From positions 613,770 through 677,769 of the forward strand of contig DDGL01000014.1 of the NCBI GenBank assembly GCA_002337605.1: a DNA stretch of 64,000 bases, read 5' to 3'. The notes beneath the pieces were generated by a model. It was not told the DNA's origin. It ran no database searches and worked only from the letters and a program-made list of their open reading frames with translations. The stretch comes from Flavobacteriaceae bacterium UBA1903. Its GTDB lineage: Bacteria > Bacteroidota > Bacteroidia > Flavobacteriales > Flavobacteriaceae. Positions 8,680 to 17,623 of this stretch are shown in pieces (within the stretch, counting starts at the first letter, position 1; each line of letters starts with the position of its first letter). The translations under genes and the position numbers were made by a program.

Positions 8680-9216
8680 TTGACATTAGACGAGCTCATA
8701 CAAAAATGTAAGCAGCAAGATGTAAAAGCGCAAGGTGCATTGTACCAGCAATACTCCGGAGTTTTATTTTCCATCTGTTTGCGGTATTCGCCTAATCATA
8801 CAGAGGCCGAAGACAATCTGCAAGATGCATTTATAACCATTTTTGCTAAGATTGGGCAGTTTAAAGACAAAGGTTCTTTTGAAGGCTGGATGAAACGCAT
8901 TACCGTTAACACAGTCCTCCAAAAATATAGAAAGCAAAAAGTCTATGCTATAAAAGAAGAGGCCAATATAGAGCAACCTGACGATGATGACGTAGTGATA
9001 GAAAGCGAAGTGCCTTTACAGTATTTATTGAAAATAGTTCAAGAACTACCAGACAGGTACCGCTTAGTGTTCTCGATGTATGTTCTGGACGGATACCAAC
9101 ATAAAGAGATCGCAGAAATGTTAGGAATTAGCGATGGTACGTCTAAGAGTAATCTGGCTCGTGCCAGAGGCATCTTAAAAAAGAAGGTCGAAGCATATAG
9201 AGAATCAACAAAATAA
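8680..9216 (+). CDS. ECF-type RNA polymerase sigma factor (TTG start)
   Basis: This 178-residue sigma-70 family protein has region 2 (about 20-85, with AEDNLQDAF and WMKRITVNTVLQKYR) and region 4 (about 118-170, with LPDRYRLVFSMY and HKEIAEMLGISDGTSKS). There is no region 1 or 3, so it is an ECF sigma. The start is TTG: an in-frame TAG stands at 8668, and no ATG follows before the conserved LIQKCKQQD segment. It is followed 50 bases later by a membrane protein that probably acts as its regulator. The target promoters are unknown. Confidence 0.92.
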   Translation: MTLDELIQKCKQQDVKAQGALYQQYSGVLFSICLRYSPNHTEAEDNLQDAFITIFAKIGQFKDKGSFEGWMKRITVNTVLQKYRKQKVYAIKEEANIEQPDDDDVVIESEVPLQYLLKIVQELPDRYRLVFSMYVLDGYQHKEIAEMLGISDGTSKSNLARARGILKKKVEAYRESTK

Positions 9217-9266
9217 CTGATTAATAAGTAACTAAATCTAAGTCATTCCCCCATAGCGGACTTACA

Positions 9267-10874
9267 ATGAAAGAAAAAAAGAACATTGACGAACTCTTCA
9301 AAGAGCAGTTTCAGGATTTTGAAGCTACTCCTCCGCCTGCAGTTTGGGACCGTATCGAGGCCCAATTGCAAGAGAAGAAAAAAGAGCGCCGTGTTATTCC
9401 AATCTGGTGGCGTGTGGCGGGCGTGGCAGCACTTCTTGCCTTGTTGTTCACCGTTGGATTTTCCCTTTTCAATTCATCTACAGCACCTTCAAACGACATT
9501 GTAACTGAGGATACTACTCCTGAGACTGAAACCAACTCTTCTGAGACTCTTTCAGAAGACAACAAAATTTTCAAAAACGAGACCCTCACAAACAAAACTC
9601 CAGTAGCTTCAGATGAAAGCAACATACTGGCTGCTGAAAAAGAGACGAATCAATCTATTCAGAATACAAAAGAAACCTATTCAGATAAAAAGGTGAATAA
9701 TGCTGTTGCCGGAACACAGGACAAGACAAAAAACACCCCATATGCTGTTGAAACTTCAGTTGCTGAAACAGCTAACAAAAAAACTAACAAAACGTACAGC
9801 AACCAACCAAAGAATGCTTCAACGCCCTATAACACGACTAGTGAAGCTGTAGCAACCTCGGACAAACCTAAAAATGCTACTCAAAAATCCTCTGAAACTA
9901 CCCAAAACCCCTTGGTGAAGGATCCTAATACGGTAGTTTCAGGCAATGAGGCAATTGCAAAAAATACCAAGACTGAAACAAACACGGACGTTTTAAAAGC
10001 TTCCGAAGAAAATATTATCAAGAGTAGCAAAGAAATAGATAGTAACACTGCTGTTGTCGAAACTTCAGAAGAAAATAAAAAATCTATTTTCGACGCCATT
10101 GAAGAAAATAAAAAACTGGAAGATGCAGTTGCCGTAAAAGAGGGACCTGCAAACCGCTGGGCCGTTTCCCCTAATGTTGGCCCTGTTTATTATAGCTCCC
10201 TTTCTGGGGGTTCTTCTATAGATCCTATGTTTTCGGATAATTCACAAAGTGGAAACGTTAATTTAAGCTATGGTGTTGCAGTAGATTACAATATAAACGA
10301 AAAATTAAGTGTACGCTCTGGTGTTAACAATGTAAATTTAAGTTATGCAACTGGAGAGGTGGAAGTAGCTAGTGCGCCCGTGGGCTTCGCTTTAAAAAAT
10401 GTAGCCTATGGCCCCAACAGAAGCACTGTTACTACTGTTGTTGACAAAGGTTCTATACGCCCCACATTAGGTAATACTGGTCTTGACAATATTGTTCCTA
10501 AATCTACGGGTGGTAATGCAGAAGTTAGCCAGCAATTACAATATTATGAAGTACCGCTTGAATTAAAGTATGCCGTACTTAATAAAAAATTTGGAATCAA
10601 TGTCATTGGAGGTATGAGCACCTTATTTTTAGGAAACAATGATATAGTAGTAAACGACGGAGATTTCAGAACCGTCTTAGGAGAAGCAAATAACTTGAAT
10701 TCAATAAGTTTTACTTCGAACATTGGGCTTGGATTTAACTACCAACTAAGCAGAAAATTTAGGTTTAATATTGAACCGATGTTCAAGTATCAACTCAATC
10801 CCTATACAAACAGCAATGTAGATTTTAAACCCTACTACTTGGGTGTGTATAGTGGATTGAGTTTTAAATTTTAG
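9267..10874 (+). CDS. Putative anti-sigma-like membrane protein fused to an outer-membrane beta-barrel domain
   Basis: The 535-residue product has three parts. A charged N-terminal cytoplasmic region (1-45, KNIDELFKEQFQDFEATPPPAVWDRIEAQL) is of the sort seen in Bacteroidota anti-sigma-like proteins. One membrane helix spans about 47-69. A roughly 230-residue Thr/Asn/Lys/Glu-rich low-complexity linker follows. The last 235 residues look like a PorT-type outer membrane beta-barrel (alternating strands, RWAVSPNVGPVYYSS to the terminal LSFKF). It follows the ECF sigma gene closely. The topology suggests one polypeptide spanning inner membrane, periplasm and outer membrane; that is inference. Confidence 0.75.
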   Translation: MKEKKNIDELFKEQFQDFEATPPPAVWDRIEAQLQEKKKERRVIPIWWRVAGVAALLALLFTVGFSLFNSSTAPSNDIVTEDTTPETETNSSETLSEDNKIFKNETLTNKTPVASDESNILAAEKETNQSIQNTKETYSDKKVNNAVAGTQDKTKNTPYAVETSVAETANKKTNKTYSNQPKNASTPYNTTSEAVATSDKPKNATQKSSETTQNPLVKDPNTVVSGNEAIAKNTKTETNTDVLKASEENIIKSSKEIDSNTAVVETSEENKKSIFDAIEENKKLEDAVAVKEGPANRWAVSPNVGPVYYSSLSGGSSIDPMFSDNSQSGNVNLSYGVAVDYNINEKLSVRSGVNNVNLSYATGEVEVASAPVGFALKNVAYGPNRSTVTTVVDKGSIRPTLGNTGLDNIVPKSTGGNAEVSQQLQYYEVPLELKYAVLNKKFGINVIGGMSTLFLGNNDIVVNDGDFRTVLGEANNLNSISFTSNIGLGFNYQLSRKFRFNIEPMFKYQLNPYTNSNVDFKPYYLGVYSGLSFKF

Positions 10875-10956
10875 ACCTTGGCAGCCGCATAATTTTTATT
10901 AAGAGGCAGGCGGGTTAGTTTTTAGTATCTCAGGTGAAGACCTGAAACCAAAGTAG

Positions 10957-10990
10957 AAAAACCGTCTCCTGCCATAGAGATGGTTTTTTT
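10957..10990. terminator. Bidirectional terminator between convergent genes
   Basis: AACCGTCTC pairs with GAGATGGTT (one G-T pair). An A-run lies upstream and a T-run of seven downstream, so it can act on both strands. It separates the beta-barrel gene (+) from plsC (-) and overlaps the plsC stop. A smaller hairpin TCAGGT-GAAG-ACCTGA precedes it at 10930-10945. Confidence 0.7.
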
Positions 10991-11729
10991 ATACAGTAGG
11001 GTTTTCTAATTCACTTAAGATCACGTTTCGTACTTGCGAGTTAAGCATACGTTTATCTTCTAAACTTAAGGTATCTGTTGGAATACTTTTTTGCACTTTC
11101 ACGCGCATTTTTCCCGGGCTTCCGCTAAAAAACGTATATGAAAAACGTTCTTTGTTGTCATGAAACGTCATAGGTGCAATGGGGATATGGTGCTCAATTG
11201 CCAAACGAAATGCCCCGTCCTTAAAAGTGTCTAACAAAATACGTTCGTCTCCTGGAACACCTCCTTCGGGGAAGATACACACGCTTAGCCCCTGGTTTAA
11301 TTTATTCTGTGCTCTTGCAAAAACGTCTCTTCTGCTTCTCGGGTTTTTTCTGTCTACCAGAATACAGGTCCTTTTATAGAAAAAGCCAAACAACGGAATT
11401 TTTGCTAGCTCTGCTTTCCCTACAAATACAAAGGGGTTTTTAGTAACATACAGCATCAGCATGACATCAGTCATAGAGGTATGGTTGGCCACAAACATAT
11501 AACTCTGGCCCTTTTTGTAGTGTTCTTCTCGTTTAATAATAGGGCAGAAACCCATCCCAAATAAAATAATAGTAGCCCAGATACGTGCCAATCTAAAAAA
11601 AAACGGATACCATTCCTGTCTGAGGATACTGATAACCAAAACTGGGAACATAACAACAATAGGCAACGCCAATAGAATGTAAAACCAGATGCGGTACAAA
11701 AAGCGTAATATTTTTTTCAGTAATTTCAT
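10989..11729 (-). CDS. plsC: 1-acyl-sn-glycerol-3-phosphate acyltransferase
   Basis: PlsC makes phosphatidic acid at the inner membrane. The 246-residue protein has a hydrophobic N-terminus (about 10-38, possibly a second segment near 47-62). The acyltransferase motif is NHTSMTD (His83, Asp88) and the phosphate-binding motif is FPEGG (153-157). PIAPMTFHD resembles block IV. The gene is divergent from trpS. Other PLSBC-domain acyltransferases, such as lyso-ornithine lipid acyltransferases, are possible, but the motifs fit PlsC. Confidence 0.88.
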   Translation of the reverse strand: MKLLKKILRFLYRIWFYILLALPIVVMFPVLVISILRQEWYPFFFRLARIWATIILFGMGFCPIIKREEHYKKGQSYMFVANHTSMTDVMLMLYVTKNPFVFVGKAELAKIPLFGFFYKRTCILVDRKNPRSRRDVFARAQNKLNQGLSVCIFPEGGVPGDERILLDTFKDGAFRLAIEHHIPIAPMTFHDNKERFSYTFFSGSPGKMRVKVQKSIPTDTLSLEDKRMLNSQVRNVILSELENPTV

Positions 11730-11752
11730 TAAAAGCCAAAAATAGCGAATAC

Positions 11753-11785
11753 TGTGCTACCAAAAGTCTAAAAAAAGTAACTTTG
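11753..11785 (+). promoter_or_regulatory. Candidate trpS promoter
   Basis: TAACTTTG (11778-11785) matches TAnnTTTG exactly. A weak -33 candidate TGTG lies at 11753-11756 with a 21-base spacer. The site lies between divergent plsC and trpS, with a leader of about 80 bases. Confidence 0.4.
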
Positions 11786-11871
11786 TGCTCTAGTAGAAAT
11801 TCAATTAAAAAACAAGCCGTCAAAATTTATAGTGAGCCCTTTAACACGCTCAGCATAAACAAGGTTAACAT

Positions 11872-12840
11872 ATGGCAAGAATACTCACAGGATTACAAAG
11901 TACAGGAACACCTCATCTAGGCAACATTTTAGGAGCTATTTTACCAGCAATTGAAATGGCGAACGATCCAAAAAATGAATCATTTCTTTTTATTGCAGAC
12001 ATGCATTCCTTAACCCAAATAAAAGACGCTGACACATTAAGAAATAATACCTACAGCACTGCCGCCGTTTGGTTGGCCTTTGGGTTAGACATTAACAAAA
12101 CGGTATTTTACCGTCAAAGCGATATTCCTCAAGTAACCGAACTTTCTTGGTACTTAAGCTGTTTCTTCCCATACCAAAGATTGACGCTGGCTCATAGCTT
12201 TAAAGACAAAGCAGGCCGCCTAGAAGATGTAAACGCTGGGTTATTTACCTACCCAATGCTCATGGCTGCCGATATTTTATTGTACGATGCCGAAATTGTT
12301 CCTGTAGGAAAAGACCAATTACAACACATTGAAATAACTCGGGATGTAGCCTCCCGTTTTCACGCACAGTTGGGTGAAACCTTTGTCATGCCCGATGCAA
12401 AAATTCAGGAAAACACTAAGCTTATTCCAGGAACAGATGGCGCAAAGATGAGCAAGAGTAAAAACAATATTATAAATATCTTCTTGCCAGAAAAGAAGCT
12501 ACGGAAACAAATTATGAGTATTGAAACCGACAGTACTCCCATGGAAGAACCCAAAAATACAGAAACCTGTAATGTGTTTGCCATCTACAAATTACTAGCT
12601 TCTGAAACTGAAATTGCCCAAATGAAAAGCAATTACGAAGGAGGAAACTACGGCTACGGGCATGCAAAGCAAGCATTATATGAGTTAATACTCACTACTT
12701 TTGAAACACCTCGTGAGCGTTATAATCATTATATGGATAATCTTGCTGAAATAGATAACGCCTTACAAATCGGCGCCGAAAAAGCAGCCACGGTAGCTAC
12801 TGAAGTGTTACAACGGGTACGCGCTAAAGTAGGATACTAA
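11872..12840 (+). CDS. trpS: Tryptophan--tRNA ligase
   Basis: A class I aminoacyl-tRNA synthetase of 322 residues charging tRNA-Trp. The HIGH-like motif is PHLGN (14-18) and the KMSKS loop is at 192-196. The GKDQLQHIEITRD segment typical of TrpRS is present. It is of standard bacterial length. Its 3' end overlaps the 3' end of dprA by 4 bases (convergent), leaving no space for a terminator. Confidence 0.97.
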   Translation: MARILTGLQSTGTPHLGNILGAILPAIEMANDPKNESFLFIADMHSLTQIKDADTLRNNTYSTAAVWLAFGLDINKTVFYRQSDIPQVTELSWYLSCFFPYQRLTLAHSFKDKAGRLEDVNAGLFTYPMLMAADILLYDAEIVPVGKDQLQHIEITRDVASRFHAQLGETFVMPDAKIQENTKLIPGTDGAKMSKSKNNIINIFLPEKKLRKQIMSIETDSTPMEEPKNTETCNVFAIYKLLASETEIAQMKSNYEGGNYGYGHAKQALYELILTTFETPRERYNHYMDNLAEIDNALQIGAEKAATVATEVLQRVRAKVGY

Positions 12841-13943
12841 ATCGCCTCAAACAATTTGCCTGGCAAAGGACGCACCAATCCTTTTAACTCTAGATTAAGT
12901 AATAACGTCGCCACTTTAAACGTAGGAAAACGGCATTCCAGTGCAATCGTGTCCAATAACTCCTTTTGTTTTGTTTCTAAGTACGTAAAGACTTTTTGCT
13001 CCTCTTCGGTTAACTCTACGAAGAGTTGTTTTTGTTGGGGTTTTTTGCTTGTTTCTTCCAACTCCCAGCCTAACATATAAATAAGGTCTTCAGCACTATT
13101 CAGCAAATGCGCCTGGTTGGATTTTATAAGGTTATTGCAACCCTGACTCTGGGAGTCGGTCGCTCTTCCCGGTACTGCAAAAACATCCCGATTGTAACTG
13201 TTGGCAATATCTGCAGTGACAAGACTTCCTCCTTTTTCAGCAGACTCTATAACAATAGTTGCTTCGCTAAGACCGGCAATAATTCTATTTCGTTTTAAAA
13301 AGTTATTTCGGTCAAAGGGGTCATCACTCCAGAATTCGGTAATAAAACCGCCATTTTCTTTTAGTCTGGCAACATATTTTTTATGGTTTTTGGGGTAAAT
13401 TTGATTCAATCCATGAGCCAGGCACCCCACGGTTTGCAGTCCTGAATCCATTGCTGCTTTGTGTGCCGTGATGTCTACTCCATAGGCAAATCCAGATACG
13501 ATGATGGGATTAAGGGGTGCTAAGGTTTCAACTAATTGCCGGCAAAAAACAGCGCCATAGGTTGTTACCTTTCTTGTACCTACTATGCTAATAGTTTTTC
13601 GATTTTTAAGATTAATTGTCCCACTTTCAAAAAATAAGATGGGACCGTCTAAGCAGTGTTTAAGTCGTTCTGGATAGTTCTCGTCAAGAAAATAACGGTA
13701 GTTGATATTGTTTTGCCGGATATATTTCAGTTCGGTTTCGGCTGCCGGGAGCTGTTCGGTTAAAGAAAGCTCTTTTAGCTTTAAACTTCCTATACCAGCT
13801 ACTTTTAGAAGGCGGTGTTTTTTTTCCTTGAAAACACCTTCAGCAGAACCTACGGCACGTATTAATTTTTTTGCAGACGCATCTCCCAGGTTTTTTACCC
13901 GCTGTAATGCCAGCGTGTAAAGCAATTCTGTTTCTGAAAACAT
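12837..13943 (-). CDS. dprA: DNA-processing protein DprA
   Basis: DprA loads RecA on incoming single-stranded DNA during natural transformation. The 368-residue protein has an N-terminal helix-hairpin-helix/SAM-like part (about 1-90), the Rossmann-like core with VGTRKVTTYG, VSGFAYGVDITAH, ITEFWSDDPF and FLKRNRIIAGLS, and a C-terminal winged-helix domain (about 300-368). All core motifs are present. It is divergent from the HU/SPOR gene. Its presence implies competence potential but does not prove it. Confidence 0.95.
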   Translation of the reverse strand: MFSETELLYTLALQRVKNLGDASAKKLIRAVGSAEGVFKEKKHRLLKVAGIGSLKLKELSLTEQLPAAETELKYIRQNNINYRYFLDENYPERLKHCLDGPILFFESGTINLKNRKTISIVGTRKVTTYGAVFCRQLVETLAPLNPIIVSGFAYGVDITAHKAAMDSGLQTVGCLAHGLNQIYPKNHKKYVARLKENGGFITEFWSDDPFDRNNFLKRNRIIAGLSEATIVIESAEKGGSLVTADIANSYNRDVFAVPGRATDSQSQGCNNLIKSNQAHLLNSAEDLIYMLGWELEETSKKPQQKQLFVELTEEEQKVFTYLETKQKELLDTIALECRFPTFKVATLLLNLELKGLVRPLPGKLFEAI

Positions 13944-14051
13944 ACTAGTAAAGTTGCAGGGGAGCGTTTAAAAATACAAATTTTTTAGGTTGTTGATAAA
14001 TTAGAACGCTTTCAGTTGAATAAAGCTGAAAAAAAATCTATGTTTGTTTAT

Positions 14052-14993
14052 ATGCAACTGGCAACCTACATAAGTGACCTACTATACCGCTACGAGTGCG
14101 TGATTATACCTGGTTTTGGAGCTTTCTTAACACAGTACCAATCTGCCAAGATTGACGCCGCTACAAACACCTTTACACCTCCGGGTAAGGCAGTTATGTT
14201 TAACCGCCAACTACAAACCAACGATGGTATTTTGGCAAACTACGTAGCCAGTGTTGAAAACTGTAGCTACACTGTAGCTTTGCAAAAAATCCGAAATTTT
14301 ACAGGAGCGCTTTCACTTCAACTAAGCGAAGGAAAAACTGTCACGATGGAAAAAGTGGGCGATTTTCATTTAAATGAAGAACGTACAGTACAATTTCAAC
14401 CTTCAGAAATCGGAAACTTTAGTACATCCGCCTTTGGGTTAGCTCTATTCACAACAGGAGAAATTAGCAGAGAGGTCTACAAAAAAGAAGTAGAAGCTTT
14501 AGAAGAAAAAGCGCCCATTCACTTTACTCCTAAAAGAAGAACTGCTTCAACTTACTTTAAGTATGCCGCTATTGGCCTAATCGCCATTGCCTTAGCTGGT
14601 TTTGGTGGAATGAAATATTATGAAGGGCAAGTACAAGACTACAATTTTGCTGAAAAACAGAAAGCAGAAGGTTTAGTAGAATCGCAAATACAGGAAGCTA
14701 CTTTTATAATTGACAACCCATTGCCTGCGGTGCGGGTAACCATTCCTAAAGAACAAGGGAAGTACCACATAGTAGCAGGTGCGTACCGTATTGAAGCCAA
14801 CGCACAAAAGAAAATTGATCAATTGGTGGCTAAGGGATTTAACCCAAAAGCAATTGGCGTAAACAGATACGGGCTTCATCAGGTAATCTACAGCAGTCAC
14901 GAAGACAGGTTAGAAGCGCTCCGGACCCTAAGAACGATTAAGACTTCCGAAAACAAAGATGCCTGGTTGTTAGTAAAAGAATTAAATAAGTAG
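14052..14993 (+). CDS. HU/CCDC81-like and SPOR domain membrane protein
   Basis: The N-terminal half (MQLATYISDLLYRYECVIIPGFGAFLTQ onward, about 1-130) is the HU-CCDC81-like domain common in Bacteroidota. A membrane helix follows (about 168-188), then a periplasmic linker and a C-terminal SPOR domain (about 235-313), which binds denuded peptidoglycan at division sites. I chose the ATG at 14052 because homologues begin at this MxLxxYIxDLLYRY segment; in-frame upstream starts exist at 14016 (TTG) and 14040 (ATG). It probably links cytoplasmic DNA or protein binding to septal peptidoglycan; that role is inference. Confidence 0.85.
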   Translation: MQLATYISDLLYRYECVIIPGFGAFLTQYQSAKIDAATNTFTPPGKAVMFNRQLQTNDGILANYVASVENCSYTVALQKIRNFTGALSLQLSEGKTVTMEKVGDFHLNEERTVQFQPSEIGNFSTSAFGLALFTTGEISREVYKKEVEALEEKAPIHFTPKRRTASTYFKYAAIGLIAIALAGFGGMKYYEGQVQDYNFAEKQKAEGLVESQIQEATFIIDNPLPAVRVTIPKEQGKYHIVAGAYRIEANAQKKIDQLVAKGFNPKAIGVNRYGLHQVIYSSHEDRLEALRTLRTIKTSENKDAWLLVKELNK

Positions 14994-15056
14994 TCTTCGC
15001 GTTTTTATTTCCTTTTTATACTTTCTTAAAAAATAGTCCCCCATTTGGGTATTCAC

Positions 15057-15064
15057 TACCTTTG
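15057..15064 (+). promoter_or_regulatory. Candidate -7 element for the thioesterase gene
   Basis: TACCTTTG matches TAnnTTTG exactly and lies 15 bases before the ATG. A TTTG at 15044-15047 is too close to serve as the -33 element. Confidence 0.4.
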
Positions 15065-15078
15065 CAAAAATTTTTGTA

Positions 15079-15588
15079 ATGGAAACCAAGACACCCAAAG
15101 AATCCCGTACTGTAATAACAGATTTAGTCCTTCCAGGAGAAACCAATCCTATAGGCAATATGTTTGGCGGTGAGCTATTGGCGCGTATGGACAGAGCTGC
15201 CAGTATTGCTGCCCGTAGACACAGCCGGAGAATTGTGGTAACAGCCTCTGTGAATCACGTGGCGTTTAATAAAATGATCCCATCCGGGAGCGTTGTTACG
15301 ATAGAAGCGCATGTATCTCGATCTTTTAAGAGCTCTATGGAAGTATATATGGACGTGTGGATTGAAGACCGTGAAAATGGAATGAAAACACTGGCTAACG
15401 AAGGGATTTATACGTTTGTAGCCGTAGACGAAACGGGAAATCCAATTCCGGTTCCAGCCCTTGCTCCCGAAACAAAACTTGAAAAGGAACGCTATGATGC
15501 TGCGCTTAGAAGAAGGCAACTTAGTTTAGTACTGGCAGGAAAGTTAAAGCCTGAAGACGCTACAGAGTTAAAAGCATTGTTTAATTAA
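15079..15588 (+). CDS. Acyl-CoA thioesterase (hotdog fold, YciA/cytosolic type)
   Basis: A 169-residue single hotdog domain that hydrolyses acyl-CoA to free acid and CoA. It shows the family signature (L)PGETNPIGNMFGGELLARMD, in which the N and D residues line the active site, and the VNHVAFNKMIPSGSVVTIEA strand region. Length and motif order fit YciA-like hexameric thioesterases. The chain-length preference is unknown. It converges on the EnvC-like gene with only 16 bases between stops. Confidence 0.88.
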   Translation: METKTPKESRTVITDLVLPGETNPIGNMFGGELLARMDRAASIAARRHSRRIVVTASVNHVAFNKMIPSGSVVTIEAHVSRSFKSSMEVYMDVWIEDRENGMKTLANEGIYTFVAVDETGNPIPVPALAPETKLEKERYDAALRRRQLSLVLAGKLKPEDATELKALFN

Positions 15589-15604
15589 AGAAGGTACCAT
15601 CAAT

Positions 15605-16858
15605 TTACATTTTGTAAATCCAATCGGCTGGGTTTAAACGAGTACTGTTTTGAGTGATCACAAATTTTAAGATTGTCTTCCCTGTTGCAGGGTTTTCATA
15701 AACACTGCCCAGTTCTTGCTTTGTGCTTACTTTATCTCCCTTTTTAACCAAAAGATTTGTTAGGTTATTATAGATTGAGATATAGTTACCATGCTGCACC
15801 ATTACGCTTCGTTTTGGTCCTGTTTGCTGAAAAATACTAAGCACGGTCCCTTCAAATACAGCCCTTGCTTTTGCACCTTTATCGGTTACTATTTCAACGC
15901 CGCTATTATACACTTCTACATTAGGAAATTGTGGGTGACGATGCCTTCCATACTTACTCACTACAACGCCTCCTTTAGTAATTGGCCAGGGTAGTTTCCC
16001 TTTATTTGAAGTGAAATTTGAAGCCAATGCAGAGGCTTCTGCATTCATTTTGAAGGTAGAGGTTCTTTTGGTTGCCGTATTTCCGGTTACAGTATTATCT
16101 TTTTCGTTCCCTTTGTTGGAGGCTGCAATAGCTTCGGCAATAATTTTTTCTATTTCGCGGTCAATCGCGTCGGCTGCTTTTTGTTTAGAACGTATCTGGC
16201 CTGCAAACGTCCCTTCATCTTTTTTAAGGGAAGCTATTAGTTCTTGCTGATTCGCACGTTCTTTGGTTAACTGCGTCTTGGTACGCCTATTCTCTTCAAT
16301 CAATTCATTCTTCTTGTCTTTCTGAACCAATAGATCCTTATTCAATATTTTTAGCAACTCCGTTTTTTCTTTAATGGATTCCCCTTGCTGCTTTCGGTAT
16401 TTGGTATATTGTTTCATATACTGCAAGCGTTTGTAAGCCTGCAAAAAATTTTCTGAAGACAACAAAAACATCACTCTGCTTTGTTCAGACTTACTCTTAT
16501 ACGATTTTTTAATCATAGCAGCATAGTCTTCTTTGAGTTCGGTTAGTTCGGTACGTAGGTTGTCTATTTTGCTTAGGTTGTCATTTATTTCACGGGTTAA
16601 TAAATTGGCCTGGCGGTTAGTGATTTTTATTAAGTTTTCGGTAGCAGAAATACGCTGATCCAGATCTTCAACTTGCGTAAGTACCGATTTCTTTTCCCCT
16701 CTTGTTTTGAACAAAAGTGAATTGATTTGTTGAATTTCCTTCAGCAAGGATTGCCGCTGTTCTTCCAGTTCCTGTTGCTTTTTAGATTGTGAAAACCCTT
16801 CAGCAGTAAACAGGAAGAAACAAAATAAGGCCAGTAAAAAGGGCAGTTTTTTGTGCAT
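15605..16858 (-). CDS. EnvC-like murein hydrolase activator, degenerate M23 (LytM) domain
   Basis: The 417-residue product has a signal peptide (to about residue 23, GFS-Q), a long coiled coil (about 24-240) and a C-terminal LytM domain (about 285-417). The zinc ligands of active M23 peptidases are lost: the HxGxD position reads NSGVE, and the HLHFE position reads ILKFVI. Only the QHGNYISIY histidine is left. It therefore fits an EnvC-type activator of amidases at division, not an enzyme. The ATG overlaps the DUF4292 stop as TAATG. Confidence 0.9.
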   Translation of the reverse strand: MHKKLPFLLALFCFFLFTAEGFSQSKKQQELEEQRQSLLKEIQQINSLLFKTRGEKKSVLTQVEDLDQRISATENLIKITNRQANLLTREINDNLSKIDNLRTELTELKEDYAAMIKKSYKSKSEQSRVMFLLSSENFLQAYKRLQYMKQYTKYRKQQGESIKEKTELLKILNKDLLVQKDKKNELIEENRRTKTQLTKERANQQELIASLKKDEGTFAGQIRSKQKAADAIDREIEKIIAEAIAASNKGNEKDNTVTGNTATKRTSTFKMNAEASALASNFTSNKGKLPWPITKGGVVVSKYGRHRHPQFPNVEVYNSGVEIVTDKGAKARAVFEGTVLSIFQQTGPKRSVMVQHGNYISIYNNLTNLLVKKGDKVSTKQELGSVYENPATGKTILKFVITQNSTRLNPADWIYKM

Positions 16859-17622
16859 TACAATTTCATTTCAGAGTATCCGTCTGGTATGGTAAACGGA
16901 AAATTGATGGAAACATTGGGTTCAATCTTTCGGTAGGTTAAATCTATTTTAGTCGTACTTTCTTTTTCTGAAGCCATCACGTGTATTTCTGATGGGTATA
17001 TACTCCCTTCAATTGTTTGATAGTCATCATACCGAATACTTAAAATCCGTTCTTCATTAGGCTGTGAAAGTGTTTCTGAAGCAACTTTAAAATTACTTGA
17101 GAGCAATAGAACTGAATGTATAAAATTAAACGGCTGTGTTGTAGGTTGCAACTTATACTTATCTCCTTGTGTAGCAGAAGTGTATTGCCCATTTTCTATT
17201 GGAAAAATACTCTGGCCCAGTAAAATAGCCTGTGCTTTGTTGAAGTTTATCTCGGTTCCCAGCCATTCGCTCAACAAGCTGAAATCACCATCAAAATAAG
17301 TTCCTCCTACCGTTTCATAATAGCTCACGCGGTCTGGGGTGATTTTAGCTTTTGCAAGTGTAATTCCTATTAACGAAGCTTTCATCCAGATCACCTTGTC
17401 CTTTTCCATTCGAAGGCTCACGGTAATGCTCTGTTGTTTTTTATCGTCTTCGTACACTACATACACACGTGCAGCCAGTGTGTTAAATTCCGGAGAAGCT
17501 GCATCATGCGACGTTACTATATTTTTTACAGCAAGATTTTCGGCACTGCCAGTTACCGTTTTGGTTCCCTTGCAGGAAACTAATACCCATGTGAAAAGAG
17601 CCAGTACAAGAAGTTTTTTCAT
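16858..17622 (-). CDS. DUF4292 lipoprotein
   Basis: A 254-residue lipoprotein with a signal peptide ending LVSC (Cys17). The remainder is beta-rich and resembles DUF4292, a family of LolA/LolB-like shape found in Bacteroidota; no catalytic motif is visible. It sits two bases downstream of a TPR gene and overlaps the EnvC-like gene, so the three are one transcription unit. A carrier or chaperone role in lipid or lipoprotein handling is inference from fold resemblance only. Confidence 0.82.
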   Translation of the reverse strand: MKKLLVLALFTWVLVSCKGTKTVTGSAENLAVKNIVTSHDAASPEFNTLAARVYVVYEDDKKQQSITVSLRMEKDKVIWMKASLIGITLAKAKITPDRVSYYETVGGTYFDGDFSLLSEWLGTEINFNKAQAILLGQSIFPIENGQYTSATQGDKYKLQPTTQPFNFIHSVLLLSSNFKVASETLSQPNEERILSIRYDDYQTIEGSIYPSEIHVMASEKESTTKIDLTYRKIEPNVSINFPFTIPDGYSEMKL

Positions 17623-17623
17623 A

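Noticed and set aside
8675..8682. TACGTTTG, an exact -7 consensus at the start of the sigma factor gene.
   Set aside because: It overlaps the TTG start codon and lacks a -33 partner; using it would remove the conserved N-terminus. Treated as chance.
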